Shown here: one piece after another, positions 44,272 to 57,048 of the stretch
How positions within the stretch are numbered: the first letter of the stretch is position 1
Layout: each line of letters opens with the position of its first letter
NCBI RefSeq assembly: GCF_000702725.1
Contig: NZ_JNJI01000006.1
Span: forward strand, 1 to 64,000
Direction: 5' to 3'
Source of the DNA: Mesoplasma photuris ATCC 49581
GTDB lineage: Bacteria > Bacillota_I > Bacilli_A > Mycoplasmatales > Mycoplasmataceae
Length of the DNA: 64,000 nt
Made by a program: the position numbers and the translations under genes
The notes under the pieces: generated by a model
What the model saw: only the letters and a program-made list of their open reading frames with translations
Database searches by the model: none
Told to the model about the DNA's origin: nothing

Positions 44272-45133
44272 GATTAACTCTCCTTAAAATTTTAGGCATT
44301 ATTAACTCTTCTGTCAATAAATAAAATGTTGTTGAAATTAATGCTCCCATTGCAATATCTGAAAGGAAGTGAGCGGTGATAACAACTCTTGACATACCTA
44401 CTAAAATCGCTTGAGATAACCCCAATATTATGAACATTGTTTTAATTTTTTGGTCTTTAAAAATTAATGCCATACTAATGATTAGAATAGCAGCCGTTGT
44501 GTGACCTGATGGAAATGATTTACCACCAACACCAGAATAAGAAATATTTCATCATTCTCTATAAATAACATCACCTTCTAAAACACTTCTTGGTCTTGGT
44601 CTGTTGAAAATATTTTTTAAAACTTCAGTTGTTAATGTCATTAATAAAATAAATACTAAAGCAATAATAATTCTAAAAGCAAATTCTTTGTTATATTCAA
44701 TTTTATTAAATTTACTATTAAAAAAATAAATGATAATTGCATATATTGATAAATAAACTAATGCGTTAATTACAAACGATCAAAGATCATTAGTTTTTTT
44801 AAAGTCAACATCATCAATAAGCAAGTAAGTAAATATACCAACAACAAGTAAATACGTTAGAACTTCTAAAGGTAAAATATATTTTAATTTTTTCTTTTGT
44901 TTTCAAAAATTAAAAGTTAAACAAACAATTATCATTGCATAAGTTGAAGGAGCTACAAATCCAAAATAATCAAATAAAACTCCATAAAAACTATCTTTGT
45001 TTCCAATACTTTGACTAATTTGTAAATCTTTGAAAGTTCCCACTAAAAACAAAGTTAAAAATAAAGTAATCATCGATGAAACTAGTATTAAATTGATAGT
45101 TTTTAAATCTTTTTTAAGTCTTAATTTACCCAT
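44261..45133 (-). CDS. PAP2-family membrane phosphatase
   Basis: This 290-residue membrane protein has the complete PAP2 signature: [16 protein letters not shown] and [12 protein letters not shown]. About six membrane segments. It probably acts on a lipid phosphate or pyrophosphate outside the cytoplasm. The three motifs are closer to the consensus than those of the other PAP2 protein in this window. It is the first gene of an overlapping three-gene operon with ruvX and hpt. Confidence 0.88.
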
Positions 45134-45170
45134 ATTTTTCCTTCTTTATTAATTTATTTTATCAAATAAA

Positions 45171-45192
45171 AAATAGAACCGAGGTTCTATTT
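45171..45192 (-). terminator. terminator of eno
   Basis: AAATAGAAC / GTTCTATTT stem with a CGAG loop, 15 bases after the eno stop and T-rich on the minus strand. Confidence 0.8.
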
Positions 45193-45206
45193 AAAATTAA
45201 TTAATA

Positions 45207-46568
<1,362 letters not shown>

Positions 46569-46595
46569 ATTTTCTCTCCTTATGTATATAAGATA

Positions 46596-46623
46596 ATTAT
46601 ATTATGTTTATTTGAATAAACAA
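46596..46623 (-). promoter_or_regulatory. promoter of eno
   Basis: The minus-strand -35 box TTGTTT (46618-46623) and perfect -10 box TATAAT (46596-46601) are 16 bases apart, about 28 bases upstream of the start codon. Confidence 0.65.
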
Positions 46624-46633
46624 CTAAAAAATA

Positions 46634-46657
46634 AAAAATAAGGCAATACCTTATTTA
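46634..46657 (-). terminator. terminator of nitroreductase gene
   Basis: AAATAAGG-CAATA-CCTTATTT overlaps the stop codon of the nitroreductase gene. T-rich on the minus strand. Confidence 0.75.
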
Positions 46658-47322
46658 ATGTAGTTAACAAAGTCCTTTTTATCTTTTCTTACTTTTTTAA
46701 AGTAACCAATTCCTTCTTCACCTTCAATTTTACCAAGTAGAATACTTAAAGTTATTTCCTCATCATTTGCTAATAGATTTTTTGATCTAAATAGTTCTTC
46801 TAATTTAATTCGATCATATCCTTCTTGAGGACATGCATCAATACCAAACTGTTCAGCTGCAACAAGAGCAATCCCTAATGCGATATATGCTTGTTTTTGT
46901 GATCAAAAATTAGCATGATTCATATCGTTTGGTGCTCCAAATTTTGCATCTCAAATTTTTGCAAAAGATTCGAAATATTTTGCTTTTAATTCTTCGGGTT
47001 TACCTTCAAATTTTGCATTAATAGTAAGTGGCATAGTTTCATTTTTTAATTTATCAGCTTTATCTGTAATAATTAAAATTTGTGCTGAAGCAGTTAAATG
47101 ATTTGGTGCTCCAAAAAAGATTGGATTTAAACTTTCTTTAAATTCACCGTCAACTAAGACAATTACTCTTTGATTCATCATCCCATAACTTGAAGGACTC
47201 ATACGAATAGCTTCAACAATTGAATCTAAAATATCTTGTTCAATTTTAAAACCTTTTTGAAAAAGTTTTGCACTGTGTCTTTCTGTCATCAATTCAGCGA
47301 CTGTTTTATCTTTTAATTTCAT
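46651..47322 (-). CDS. nitroreductase-family flavoprotein
   Basis: This 223-residue FMN-dependent oxidoreductase uses NAD(P)H. The N-terminal RHSAKLF is the FMN phosphate motif, followed by RMSPSSYGMMNQRVIVL (the usual PSS...QPW region) and the C-terminal LAAEQFGIDACPQEGY. Natural substrates in mollicutes are unknown. The start is placed at 47322 with AAGGAG. It probably has its own promoter in the gap to typA. Confidence 0.85.
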
Positions 47323-47342
47323 GTTTCTCCTTTTTTTTAATA

Positions 47343-47370
47343 AAAAATAACTCATAATTGAGTTATTTTA
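47343..47370 (-). terminator. terminator of typA
   Basis: The stem AAAATAACTCA-TAAT-TGAGTTATTTT lies 20 bases after the typA stop, T-rich on the minus strand. Confidence 0.8.
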
Positions 47371-47389
47371 ATTTTACATTAATAAGTTA

Positions 47390-49231
47390 TTAGTTAATAA
47401 CTTTTTTATTGTCATTTCTATGTTGTTTACGTTCAACTTGTGATAATCATCTTTTACGTAATCTAATGTCGATTGGAGTTACTTCAACTAATTCATCTCA
47501 TTCGATGTATTCTAAAGCTTCTTCTAGTGTCATAGTACGTGGTGGTGTTAATTTAACTGAATCATCTGTTCCTGATGAACGAGTATTAGTTAATTTTTTA
47601 CCAGTTGTTGGGTTAACATCTAAATCATTATCTCTTGAGTGTTGACCAACAATCATTCCTTCATAAATTTCAGTTTGAGGAGAAACGAAAATAATTCCAC
47701 GTTCTTCTAAGTTTCCTAATGCATAAGCTAAAGCTTTACCGTTTGCCATTGAAATCATTACACCATTTTGGCGTGATTCAATTTCACCTTTGTGAGCTTC
47801 AAAACCATGTGATGATCTAACCATAATTCCTTCACCATGAGTATCATTTGTAAATTCTGAACGGAATCCAATTAATGCTCTTAAAGGAATGATATAAGTA
47901 ACTTTATCTCTTGTTCCATCAGAATCCATATCAATCATTAAACCTTTTCTTTGGTTTAATTTATTAATAACTGTTCCTGAGTATTCACTTGGTACGTTAA
48001 TAATTACTTTTTCCATTGGTTCTAAAATATCACCACTCATTGGATCTCTATGTAAAACTACTTCTGGTTTAGAAATAGCCAACTCAAAACCTTCACGTCT
48101 CATTGATTCAATAAGTACTGATAAGTGTAGTTCACCACGACCATAAACTTTAAATCCTTCAATTGAAGAGTTTTCTAAAGCTTCAACTCTTAATCCAACG
48201 TTAACTTCTAATTCTTTGTCTAATCTTTCACGAATGTTTCTTGATGTAACAAATTTTCCTACTTTACCAGCAAATGGTGAAGTATTAACTAAAAAGTTCA
48301 TAGACATTGTTGGTTCTTCGATTGTAATTGGTTCCATTGGTCTAACATCGTTAGGATCACAAATAGTATCACCAATTGAAATATCGTCAATACCAGCAAT
48401 TGTTACGATCTCTCCTGCGAAAGCTTCTTTAACAGCAACTCTTGCTAATCCTTGATAAATCATTAATTTTGAAATTTTACCTGATTTTGTTTTTCCATCA
48501 TTAGTAGCCACAGTAACTGTTTGACCTTCTTTGATAGATCCTTCAAATAATCTTCCGATTCCTAAACGACCAATAAATGAATCATACGCTAATGTAGAAA
48601 CTTGTAATCTTGTTGAATTGTTTGCTAATTCTTCTGGGTATGCTCCAACTTGTTTAATTACAGTCTCAAATAATGGTGATAAATCTTCTGATTCTTCAGT
48701 CATTGTATATTGTGCAATTCCGTTTTTAGCAATTCCAAATAAAGTAGGGAATTCTAATTGTTTGTCGTTAGCATCTAATTCCATAAATAGTTCTAATACT
48801 TCATCAACAACCTCTAAAGCTCTTTGATCTTTTTTATCAATTTTGTTAATCATTAAAATTGGACGTAATCCTAATTCTAAAGATTTCTGTAATACGAATC
48901 TTGTTTGTGGCATTGGCCCTTCACTTGAGTCAACCAAAAGAATAACTGTATCAACTGTTTTTAAAACACGTTCAACTTCTGATGAAAAATCAGCATGGCC
49001 AGGAGTATCAACGATGTTGATTTTAATTCCGTTATATTCTATCGCACAGTTTTTTGAATAAATTGTAATTCCACGTTCACGTTCTTGATCGTTTGAATCC
49101 ATAACTTGAGCTATAAGTTCTTGATTATCTCTGAATGCTCCACCTTGTTTTAATAATGCATCTACTAATGTAGATTTACCAGCATCAACGTGAGCAATAA
49201 CAGCAATGTTAATAATTTTTTGATTTGACAT
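47390..49231 (-). CDS. typA: ribosome-associated GTPase TypA/BipA
   Basis: TypA/BipA (613 residues) is an EF-G-like GTPase that aids ribosome assembly or stress translation. G1 is [11 protein letters not shown]2 region [13 protein letters not shown]3 DTPGHADF, G4 NKIDK. The C-terminal BipA-specific domain has [17 protein letters not shown] and the tail [16 protein letters not shown]. The one TGA near the end is Trp, so the last 36 residues belong to the gene. Confidence 0.96.
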
Positions 49232-49402
49232 ATTTTCCCCTTTTATTTATTTAACTTATAAATAATACCATTTTTTAACTAATTAAAAAAGTGCTAACCT
49301 TTCTAAAAGAGCGATATTGTGGTAAATTTCATTAAACTATCGAACAAAGTAGGTAAAAAGATCATTACTTGGTAATTTTGATAAAACTTTAAGAAAATAA
49401 AA

Positions 49403-49426
49403 AAACAAACTTTTTAAAGTTTGTTT
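49403..49426 (-). terminator. terminator of the 266-residue ORF
   Basis: AAACAAACT / AGTTTGTTT stem at the stop codon of the hypothetical gene, with T-run on the minus strand. Confidence 0.8.
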
Positions 49427-50225
49427 AGTTTTTTACAATATGACTATTCATAGTTTCGACCATTTGAATTCTTTCATCGCGCTCAAGAATGTAAAGTTTT
49501 AACTCATCATTTACTAAACCAGCATTTTTTTCTGCCTTGTCTTGTAAAGTTTCATGAACCACTATCAAGTAATAAATAATTGTTTCAATATAAGTTGCAA
49601 ATTTTAAAAATACATTAGCAAGAGCAATCTCTTCAGGATCTAAATCAATATCAGTTTCATCAAGTGAATCAATAAAATCAGATAGGCTCTCTTGAATTAG
49701 ATATATTTTTTCATTAACTTGTTCAGAAGTTTTTGCAACTTGAAAATCTTCGAAAAAATTTTTTAAATCTTTATAAAATAGGCTGAATGGTTCTACTATT
49801 TCCATGTTTAATAATGTATTTTGAAAGCTTTCTACATATGCATTCATCAATTCAAAATATGTACGATCAATTAAAGCATCAATCCCTAATTCATTTAATG
49901 GTTTCGAACCATATTCTTCTAATAAAGTTAAATAAAATTGTTGATAATCATATGCAACAGTTGTTAATGCATTCATTCTAATAATCAACATATCTGAAAC
50001 ACCATCTGGTAGTTGATCAGATTCTAGACCGATAAAAACTGGCTTAATTTTTGAAAATATATCACTAATATATTCTCTATATTCTGAATAGTTAAATATT
50101 TCTCTTCACTTATCACCAATTAATTTAGCCGTCGGTTCTCCTTTGAATTCAGGATAATATTCAATTAAAAATACTTCATCATCAACTATGTCAAAAAAAT
50201 CTTTTTCATATTCAAATTTATTCAT
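49425..50225 (-). CDS. hypothetical acidic helical protein
   Basis: This 266-residue protein is not recognised. It is acidic, almost wholly helical in composition, has no membrane segment or signal, and contains the notable stretch LDETDIDLDPEEIALAN. The N-terminus is Phe/Tyr/Glu-rich (YEKDFFDIVDDE). One TGA Trp codon lies near the start. An AAGGAAAGG site precedes the ATG. It lies between lepA and typA, both ribosomal GTPases, with its own terminator. No role is suggested by sequence. Confidence 0.75.
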
Positions 50226-50300
50226 ATTGTCCTTTCCTTAAAGAAAAAATGAAGTTTCCCTCATTAGTCCCTAAATTGTTTTAGATTAAAATGTTATATA

Positions 50301-52103
50301 TTAGTCATCTAATTTTAATACTGCAACAAACGCCTCTTGAGGAACTTCTACACTACCAATTTCTTTCATTTTCTTTTTACCTTCAATTTGCTTTTGTAGT
50401 AATTTTTTTCTACGAGATTTATCAGCAGCATGTAATTTTCAAGTAACGTCTTTACGGTAAGCTTTGATTGTTTCTCTTGCTAAAATTTTATTTCCAATCG
50501 CAGCTTGAATTGGTACTTCAAAGTTTTGACGAGGAATTAATTCTTTTAATTTAGCTGTTAAGGCTGAACCACGTGAATATGCAAATGATGAATGCACAAT
50601 CATTGAGAAGGCATCAACCATATCTCCATTAAGTAAAATATCCATTCTTACTAGTTTTGATTCTTTATAACCAATTAATTCATATTCAAAAGAAGCATAT
50701 CCTCTTGATATAGATTTTAATTTATTAAAAAAATCAAAAATAATTTCTGCAAGTGGCATATCATAAACTAAAATCATTCTTTGATCATCAACATATTCTA
50801 AATCTTTATAGATACCTAGTTTTTGTTGACATAAATTCATTAAATCACCAACAGAATCTTTTGGTGTAGCAATTCTGACGTTTACAAATGGTTCTTCCAT
50901 CTTTAAGATTTTTTGTGGATCTGGCAATTTAGCCGGATTATCAATTTCGATAACATCTCCATTAGTTAAAAATACTTTATAGATAACAGATGGGGCTGTT
51001 GCAATTAGATTTAAGTTATATTCTCGCTCTAATCTCTCTTGAATAACTTCCATATGCAATAGTCCTAAGAAACCACAACGGAAGCCAAACCCTAATGCTT
51101 GTGATGTTTCTGGTTCATAAACTAATGACGAATCAGATAATTCAATTTTTTCTAGCGCTTCTTTAAAATCTTGATAACGATTTGTATCAACTGGATAAAT
51201 TCCACAATAAACCATTGGTTTCATTTTTTTATAACCAGGTAGTGGTTCTTCTGCTGGTTTATCAGCATTTGTAATAGTATCACCAACGTTAATGTCTTTA
51301 ATATTTTTAATTGATGCAGCTATTCAACCAACTTCTCCAGCTTCTAGTGATCCGGTTTTTAAAATTTTTGGTGTTTTAACACCAACTTCAGTAACATCAT
51401 ACTCAGCACCGTTGAACATTAAACGAATTTTGTCGCCAACTTTAATTGTTCCTTCTTTAACTCTAATTGACATAACTACACCTAAATATTTATCATAGTA
51501 ACTATCAAAAATTAAAGCTCTAAGTGGTTTAAAATCATCAGCATCATTTGGATAAGGTATTTTATTAACTATAGCTTCTAAAACATGTTCAATATTTAAA
51601 CCTGTTTTAGCAGAAATTAGAGGTGCTTCACTGCAATCAAGACCAATGATATTTTCAATTTCAGCTTTAACTCTTTCAACATCAGCACTTGGTAAGTCAA
51701 CTTTATTGATTACGGGAATAATTTCTAAATTACTATCAAGTGCCAAATATACATTAGCAAGTGTTTGTGCTTCAACTCCTTGAGTTGCATCAACAACAAG
51801 AATAGCACCTTCACAAGCTGCCAAACTTCTAGATACTTCGTATGAAAAATCTACGTGACCAGGAGTATCAATTAAATGAAAAACATATTCTTCACCATCT
51901 TTTGCCTTGTATTGCAACTGAACAGAGTTTAATTTTATTGTAATTCCACGTTCTCTTTCAATATCCATTGAATCCAATATTTGCTCTTGCATTTCTCTTT
52001 TTTCAACAGTTTTAGTATGTTCTAAAATACGATCAGCAAGAGTAGACTTACCGTGATCAATATGGGCAATAATACTAAAGTTCCTTATTTTTTTCTTATC
52101 CAT
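50301..52103 (-). CDS. lepA: elongation factor 4 (LepA)
   Basis: LepA/EF4 (600 residues) is a ribosomal GTPase acting on stalled or early ribosomes. G1 [11 protein letters not shown]2 [10 protein letters not shown]3 DTPGHVDF, G4 NKVDLP. The C-terminal LepA-specific domain includes [20 protein letters not shown], and the end has the basic [21 protein letters not shown] typical of the family. Two TGA Trp codons only. Confidence 0.97.
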
Positions 52104-52119
52104 TGGATACTCCCTTTTT

Positions 52120-53052
52120 CTAAAATTGATTATTTAAATTTTCTTTAATAAAATTAGTTAAATCTTTTTCCACTTCTAGTTTTTCTGGTTCAAATAAAAT
52201 TTCATGTCTTAAATTAGGATATAAAACCAATCTTGAATTATAACCATTTCTAACAAATTTTGAATTAATTTTTTCAGGACCTTTACCATAATTTCCTACA
52301 ACATCATCATCACCTGATGCAATTAAAATAGGAAGATCTTGTCTCATTAATTTAAAGTTGCTTGTTTTAGAATTAAATAACATTCCTTTAAACATATCTT
52401 TAAATGCACTTGCGCTAAAAACTTGACCACATAATTCATCATTAACAAATCATCCCTGAATATCTTCATCTCTTGTTTGTCATTCAGATCCGTTTGCTGT
52501 TGAAGAATCAAATTTTTTATTTAATGATCTATAACTTAGATTTCAAATAAATTTTGAAGGTTTCTTAGCTCCATTAAAAATTTGTACCATTTTTGAAATT
52601 AAAATTGACATCATCATTAAACCTTTTGGTTTTTCAGCTGTTCCACTTAAAATTAATCCAGTGATTGTTTGTGAGTATTTAATTGCATAAGTTCTAGCCA
52701 TAAAACTACCCATTGAATGTCCCATCATAAAAACTGGTAATCCTACATAAGTTTTTTTGATATAAGTATTAACTACTTTTAAGTCATCAACAATTGTGTT
52801 TCAACCATTTTTTTTAGCAAAGAAACCTAGTTCAGCATTGCTTAAATCAGCACTTTCACCATGCCCTCTATGATCAGCACCAACAACTATGATTCCTTTT
52901 TTGTTCATTCTTTCAGCAAATTCATTATACCTTGTCATTCTTTCAGCTGAACCATGAACAAATTGAATAACCGCAATCGGTTCTTTAACATCTTTTCACT
53001 CAAAAGTTGTTAGTTCTTTTCCATCTAACATTTGTAATTGAAATTTTCGCAT
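52120..53052 (-). CDS. alpha/beta hydrolase, lysophospholipase-like
   Basis: This 310-residue soluble serine hydrolase resembles the monoglyceride lipase/lysophospholipase group. The oxyanion hole region is FVHGSAE, followed by ADHRGHGES, the nucleophile elbow GHSMGSF, and Asp/His near [12 protein letters not shown] and [10 protein letters not shown]. It could hydrolyse host-derived lysolipids or monoacylglycerols (inference from family). The start codon lies one base after the stop of rnhA. Confidence 0.85.
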
Positions 53053-53053
53053 A

Positions 53054-53698
53054 TTATTTAACTCCTTCATATAATTCAAAAGTTGCATTTGCAGCTAATT
53101 GATCAGCTAAATCATTATAATGATCACCGCTGTGTCCTTTTACTCATTTAAATTCTACATTTACTCTTGTAGAAATTTGATCATAAAACTCTTGATATGC
53201 TTGTGTGGCTGGCAAATTAGCTTTTCACTCTCTTGTTGCTCACGAAGCAACTCCTTGATAATCATGATGAATTATCAAATATTGAATCTTTTGATCAAAT
53301 GCAAATTTCATTGCTTTTTTAGCACCTTCAAGTTCCCCTGCAACATTCCTTAATGATGCATTTTCTTGATCATTAAATCTTTGTGAAAAATAATATTCCC
53401 TATCTTTTCACAAAACAACTGTTCCATATGAATAATTATTGCCCTCCGAAAGGTAACTTCCATCTGTATACGCAATAGCACTCACTAGGTCTTCCAATCC
53501 AAAAGGCTTTTTCACAATTGGTTTAGCTTTAACTTCTGAGGTTGGTTTGTTTCTTAAAAAATCTCACGCCTCATTTTTTGTTTTAAAAGATTTATAAACT
53601 GCTCCTGAAAATCCATCAATATATGATTTTGTTTCTTCTCAAGTTTCAAAAACACCAGTTTTAAACCCTTTTTTAACCGCGTAATATTTTTTAGACAT
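53054..53698 (-). CDS. rnhA: ribonuclease HI with viroplasmin domain
   Basis: RNase HI (214 residues) removes RNA from RNA-DNA hybrids. A small N-terminal viroplasmin-like domain (YYAVKKGFKTGVFETWEE; about residues 4-48) binds hybrids. The catalytic domain has Asp in AYTDGS, Glu in GELEGAKKA, Asp in IIHHDYQGVASW and the final His/Asp in KGHSGDHYNDLADQLA. Two tandem ATG codons exist, and the second (53698) is better spaced from GGAGG. It lies 13 bases after proS in direction of transcription. Confidence 0.92.
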
Positions 53699-53711
53699 CA
53701 TTTCCTCCTAA

Positions 53712-55133
53712 TTAGTAAGCTCTTGCAAAATAAACTAGTGCTTTTGATGGTTTAGAACAATTGAAGCATTTCCCTTCTTTTTGTTCTACATCAAAAGGAA
53801 TACAACGCGAATTTGTTGAAGTTTTTTGTTTAATTTCATTTTCACATTCAATTTGTCCACAAAATGGAACTAAAACAAATCCTTGATTTTCTTTTAATTT
53901 TTCAATGTACTCTTCAATAGTTGAGGCTTTTGAAGTTCTAGCTTCTCTATTGTCTAAAGCTTTTTTGTATAAAGATTCATCATACTCTTTCATCATTTGA
54001 CGAACCGTTTGTTCAACCTTACTTAACTCAACCAATTGTTTTTCTCTTGTATCTCTTCTTGAGATAGTAACCATGCCATTTTCCAAATCTCTTGGTCCGA
54101 TTTCAATTCTAATTGGAATACCTTTAATTTCCGCTTCAGAAATTTTAAATCCAAATGATTTATCAGTTTTATCAATGTTAACTCTTAAATCAGAAAGTTG
54201 TTCTTTGATTGAATTTGAAACAGCAATAACTTTTTCGTCTTCTTTAATTTCAATGATTGCTACTTGAATTGGAGCAATTGTTGAAGGTAATACTAAACCA
54301 TTGTCATCAGAGTGAGTCATAATGATAGCACCGATTAGTCTTGTTGATACTCCTCATGAAGTTGAGTAAGCATTTTCAAGTTTACCTTCTTTGTTTTGAA
54401 ATTTGATATCATAAACTTTTGAAAAGTTTTGACCAAAATAATGTGATGTACCACATTGCAATGCTTGACCATCATGCATTAGAGATTCAATTGTATAAGT
54501 ATCTTGAGCACCCGCAAATTTTTCTTTTTCTGTTTTCTTTCCTTGAATTACAGGTAATAATAAAAATTCTCTAGCGAATTTTGTATAGATGTCTAAAATA
54601 TTTAATGTTAATTCTTCAGCTTCTTGAGCTGAGTTATGTACTGTATGACCTTCTTGTCATAAAAACTCTGAAGTTCTTAAAAATGGTCTTGTGGTTTTTT
54701 CTCATCTCATAACATTTACTCATTGATTGTAAATTAATGGTAAGTCTCTATATGAATTAACTTCTTTTTCGAAGAAGCTTGCCATTAAAACTTCTGATGT
54801 TGGACGAATATATAATGGTTCATCTAATTGTTTATCACCAACTCTAGTAACTGTTGCGATTTCAGGAGAAAATCCTTCAATATGATCTTTTTCTTTGTTG
54901 AATAAAGATTCAGGAATCAATAGTGGGAAATAAACATTTTGAACTCCAATTTTTTTGAATTCTGAATCAAGTTGTTTTTGCATCAATTCTCAAATCGCAT
55001 AACCATAAGGTCTAAAAATAGTTGTCCCTTTAACTGGTCCATATTCTACAAGTTTTGCATTTAAAACTGTATCTGTATATCATTGTGAGAAATCTACATC
55101 TCTTGGTGTAATCTTATCTAATTGCTTTGCCAT
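53712..55133 (-). CDS. proS: prolyl-tRNA synthetase (zinc/archaeal type)
   Basis: ProRS (473 residues) of the eukaryote/archaeal type charges tRNA-Pro. Class II motifs include FRPYGYAIWELMQ and the [31 protein letters not shown] region. There is no bacterial editing insertion. The C-terminal zinc-binding extension has CGQIECENEI and CFNCSKP, and ends in the family's Tyr. Mollicutes typically have this type. Its start is one base after the stop of the preceding ORF. Confidence 0.95.
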
Positions 55134-55134
55134 A

Positions 55135-55776
55135 TTAATTAACTCCTTGTTCTTCTTTAACAACACCATTTCTTCCGAAATATAATTGTGCTTTTAATTT
55201 ATTTCTTTTAATTGCTTCTTTAGCATTTTTATATCCATTGCGATCACGAACAATAATTCATTTGATCGCTTCTGGTGGAATATCCTCTAAAATACTTACC
55301 TTGTTTAAAGAAATATCAAATAACCAATCTTTCTCAGATATCTCTTTAATTTTTTGAGGATCTAATGCTAAAACACAAAATTTTGATGCATTGAAATCTA
55401 AATCATTTGATCATTTTCAAAAATTTCCTCTAGACGATACGTCAAACTCTAAATTGATCGAATCCTCTTCTTGCGAAAAAGTTCAAACATGATAATTTTC
55501 ATTGTAATCAAGCTTTAAATTTTTCAACAATTCAATTCCGTTATCTAAAATGTGATTTATATTTCTGCTATCTGTATAAAAAAGTAGACTTTCAATATCT
55601 CTCTTTTCGATAATCTTTAAAATATTTTCTTTTTCAGATTTATTAACCAAAAATAATTTGTTTAAAATATCTTCAAAGTAATCTGATTCTATTGAGGAAT
55701 CAATAGGTTTTCAAAATAATAATGTTCTAAAAAACTTTTTAAATTTGTCCTTGAACTTATTTTTTTCTTGTTTCAT
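55135..55776 (-). CDS. hypothetical protein upstream of proS
   Basis: This 213-residue soluble protein is not recognised. A very basic N-terminal stretch (KNKFKDKFKKFFRTLLFWK) could bind nucleic acid or membrane. The middle part LLFYTDSRNINHILDNGIE has the look of the first strand-helix of ADP-ribosyltransferase-like folds, and IPPEAIKWIIVRDRN is similar to a late strand of such folds. This resemblance is weak and no catalytic motif can be named. It contains one rare TGG codon (55324-55326). It is coupled to proS (TAA, one base, ATG), and tRNA-Ser lies upstream. Confidence 0.7.
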
Positions 55777-55832
55777 TTTTTCACCTATTCTAACATATAT
55801 GATTATATAGATTTTGTAGACCAAATAAAATA

Positions 55833-55858
55833 AAAAAGGATACATAAGTATCCTTTTT
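55833..55858 (-). terminator. terminator of tRNA-Ser
   Basis: AAAAAGGATAC-ATAA-GTATCCTTTTT stem directly downstream of tRNA-Ser(GCT), T-run on the minus strand. Confidence 0.85.
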
Positions 55859-55870
55859 AGAATTTTAAAC

Positions 55871-55960
55871 TGGCGGGTTAAAAGAGACTCGAACTCTTGC
55901 GCCGGAAACCGACCTAACACCTTAGCAGGGTGTCCTCTTCACCAACTTGAGTATTAACCC
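55871..55960 (-). tRNA. tRNA-Ser (GCT)
   Basis: A 90-base cloverleaf with acceptor stem GGGTTAA/TTAACCC, anticodon loop CTGCTAA (anticodon GCT, reads AGC/AGT), a long variable arm as expected for serine, T-loop GTTCGAGTC and an encoded CCA end. Confidence 0.95.
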
Positions 55961-56007
55961 ATTAATACTTTAATATTATACATAATAAAGTATTCTTTTA
56001 TAAGTTC

Positions 56008-56574
56008 TTAAATAAAGTTTTTAATATATACCGGATTGATATCATCAACATTTTTAACTTCATCAAATGAATCTTTTACTTTCAAATAAGCTTGAACAAA
56101 GTCGAAGTTAACATAATCTTTAATAATTTCAAAATCAGAATATTGATCAACAATATTTTGAATATCTTCATTTGATAAAATTGTTTCTTCGATCACAGAT
56201 ATACCTTGATCATATATTCCAATATAAGATTTATTCCCTCTAGCATCAAAGATTGAAATAACTTTTTCATTCATTGCTTGATATTTTAAGGAACTAATTA
56301 AAAAAATATTATATTTTTTATCAATAGATTTTAAAGTTTTTGCTATTGTTAGACCAATTCTTACGCCAGTATAGCTTCCGGGACCTTTGGTTACATAAAT
56401 ATTTTCAATATTTTTAATTGTTAATGAGTTTTGATTAAGTAAATTAGATATTTCATCCATTGCAATATCAGAAATTTTTTTAGTATTAAGAATGATTTTT
56501 TTATCAATAATTTGATTATTTTTTTCTAAAATTATTACAAAATTTCAATTGCTTGTATCAATAAATAAATTCAT
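56008..56574 (-). CDS. tsaB: tRNA t6A synthesis protein TsaB
   Basis: TsaB (188 residues) is the inactive-homologue partner of TsaD in making N6-threonylcarbamoyladenosine on ANN-reading tRNAs. The motif KGPGSYTGVRIGLTIAKTL is diagnostic. The N-terminal FIDTSNWNFVI is the ASKHA phosphate-1 region and includes a TGA Trp. Ends normally. Directly coupled to tsaE: the tsaE stop and tsaB start are separated by one base. Confidence 0.92.
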
Positions 56575-56575
56575 A

Positions 56576-56995
56576 TTAATTTCTTTCTATAGTGAACTCA
56601 CGATTGTGATCACCAATATTTTTAATATCTATTTTTAAATAGTTAATATTTGATTCTAAATCAATATTCTCATATCATTCAATAATATTTATACTGTTTT
56701 CAAATTCGTCCAAATACATATCTAACTCAGAATCATTTTTCAATCGATAAGCGTCCATATGATTAATTGTTAAACCACTTTTAGAAGTGTATTGATTCAT
56801 TATCACAAAAGTTGGAGAAGTTACAACTTCATCAACACCAAGTAATTTGATTAATTGTTTTGAAAAAGTTGTTTTTCCAGCGCCTAAATCACCACTCATT
56901 AAAATATAAAAAGGTGTTTGCATATTTTTTAATTCTTCACAAATTTCTTCAGCAATTTTTTTTGTATCTTCGAGTGAGTTACTTATTTTCTTCAT
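56576..56995 (-). CDS. tsaE: tRNA t6A synthesis ATPase TsaE
   Basis: TsaE (139 residues) is the ATPase that works with TsaB-TsaD. The P-loop is SGDLGAGKTTFSKQL, followed by SPTFVIMNQY and the HMDAYRL motif typical of the family, and IIEWYEN near the end (Trp by TGA). A GGAGG site is present before the ATG. It is the first gene of the tsaE-tsaB pair. tsaD is not in the window. Confidence 0.94.
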
Positions 56996-57026
56996 AATTC
57001 CTCCATTGATTTAATTATAAATAAAA

Positions 57027-57047
57027 AAAGTTGTTTTAAACAACTTT
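57027..57047 (-). terminator. terminator of mgtA
   Basis: AAAGTTGTTT / AAACAACTTT stem just after the mgtA stop, followed by a T-run on the minus strand. Confidence 0.8.
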
Positions 57048-57048
57048 A

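Noticed and set aside
47409-49061. Plus-strand open frames antisense to typA
   Set aside because: They lack ribosome sites and homology and arise from the low stop frequency opposite an AT-rich coding strand.
49288-49300. CIRCE (HrcA) operator upstream of typA
   Set aside because: Only one half-site resembling TTAGCACT is present; the inverted second half at the right spacing is missing.
55135-55776. Calling this gene a DarT toxin
   Set aside because: No DarT catalytic motifs and no DarG antitoxin next to it; the resemblance is limited to short generic patterns.
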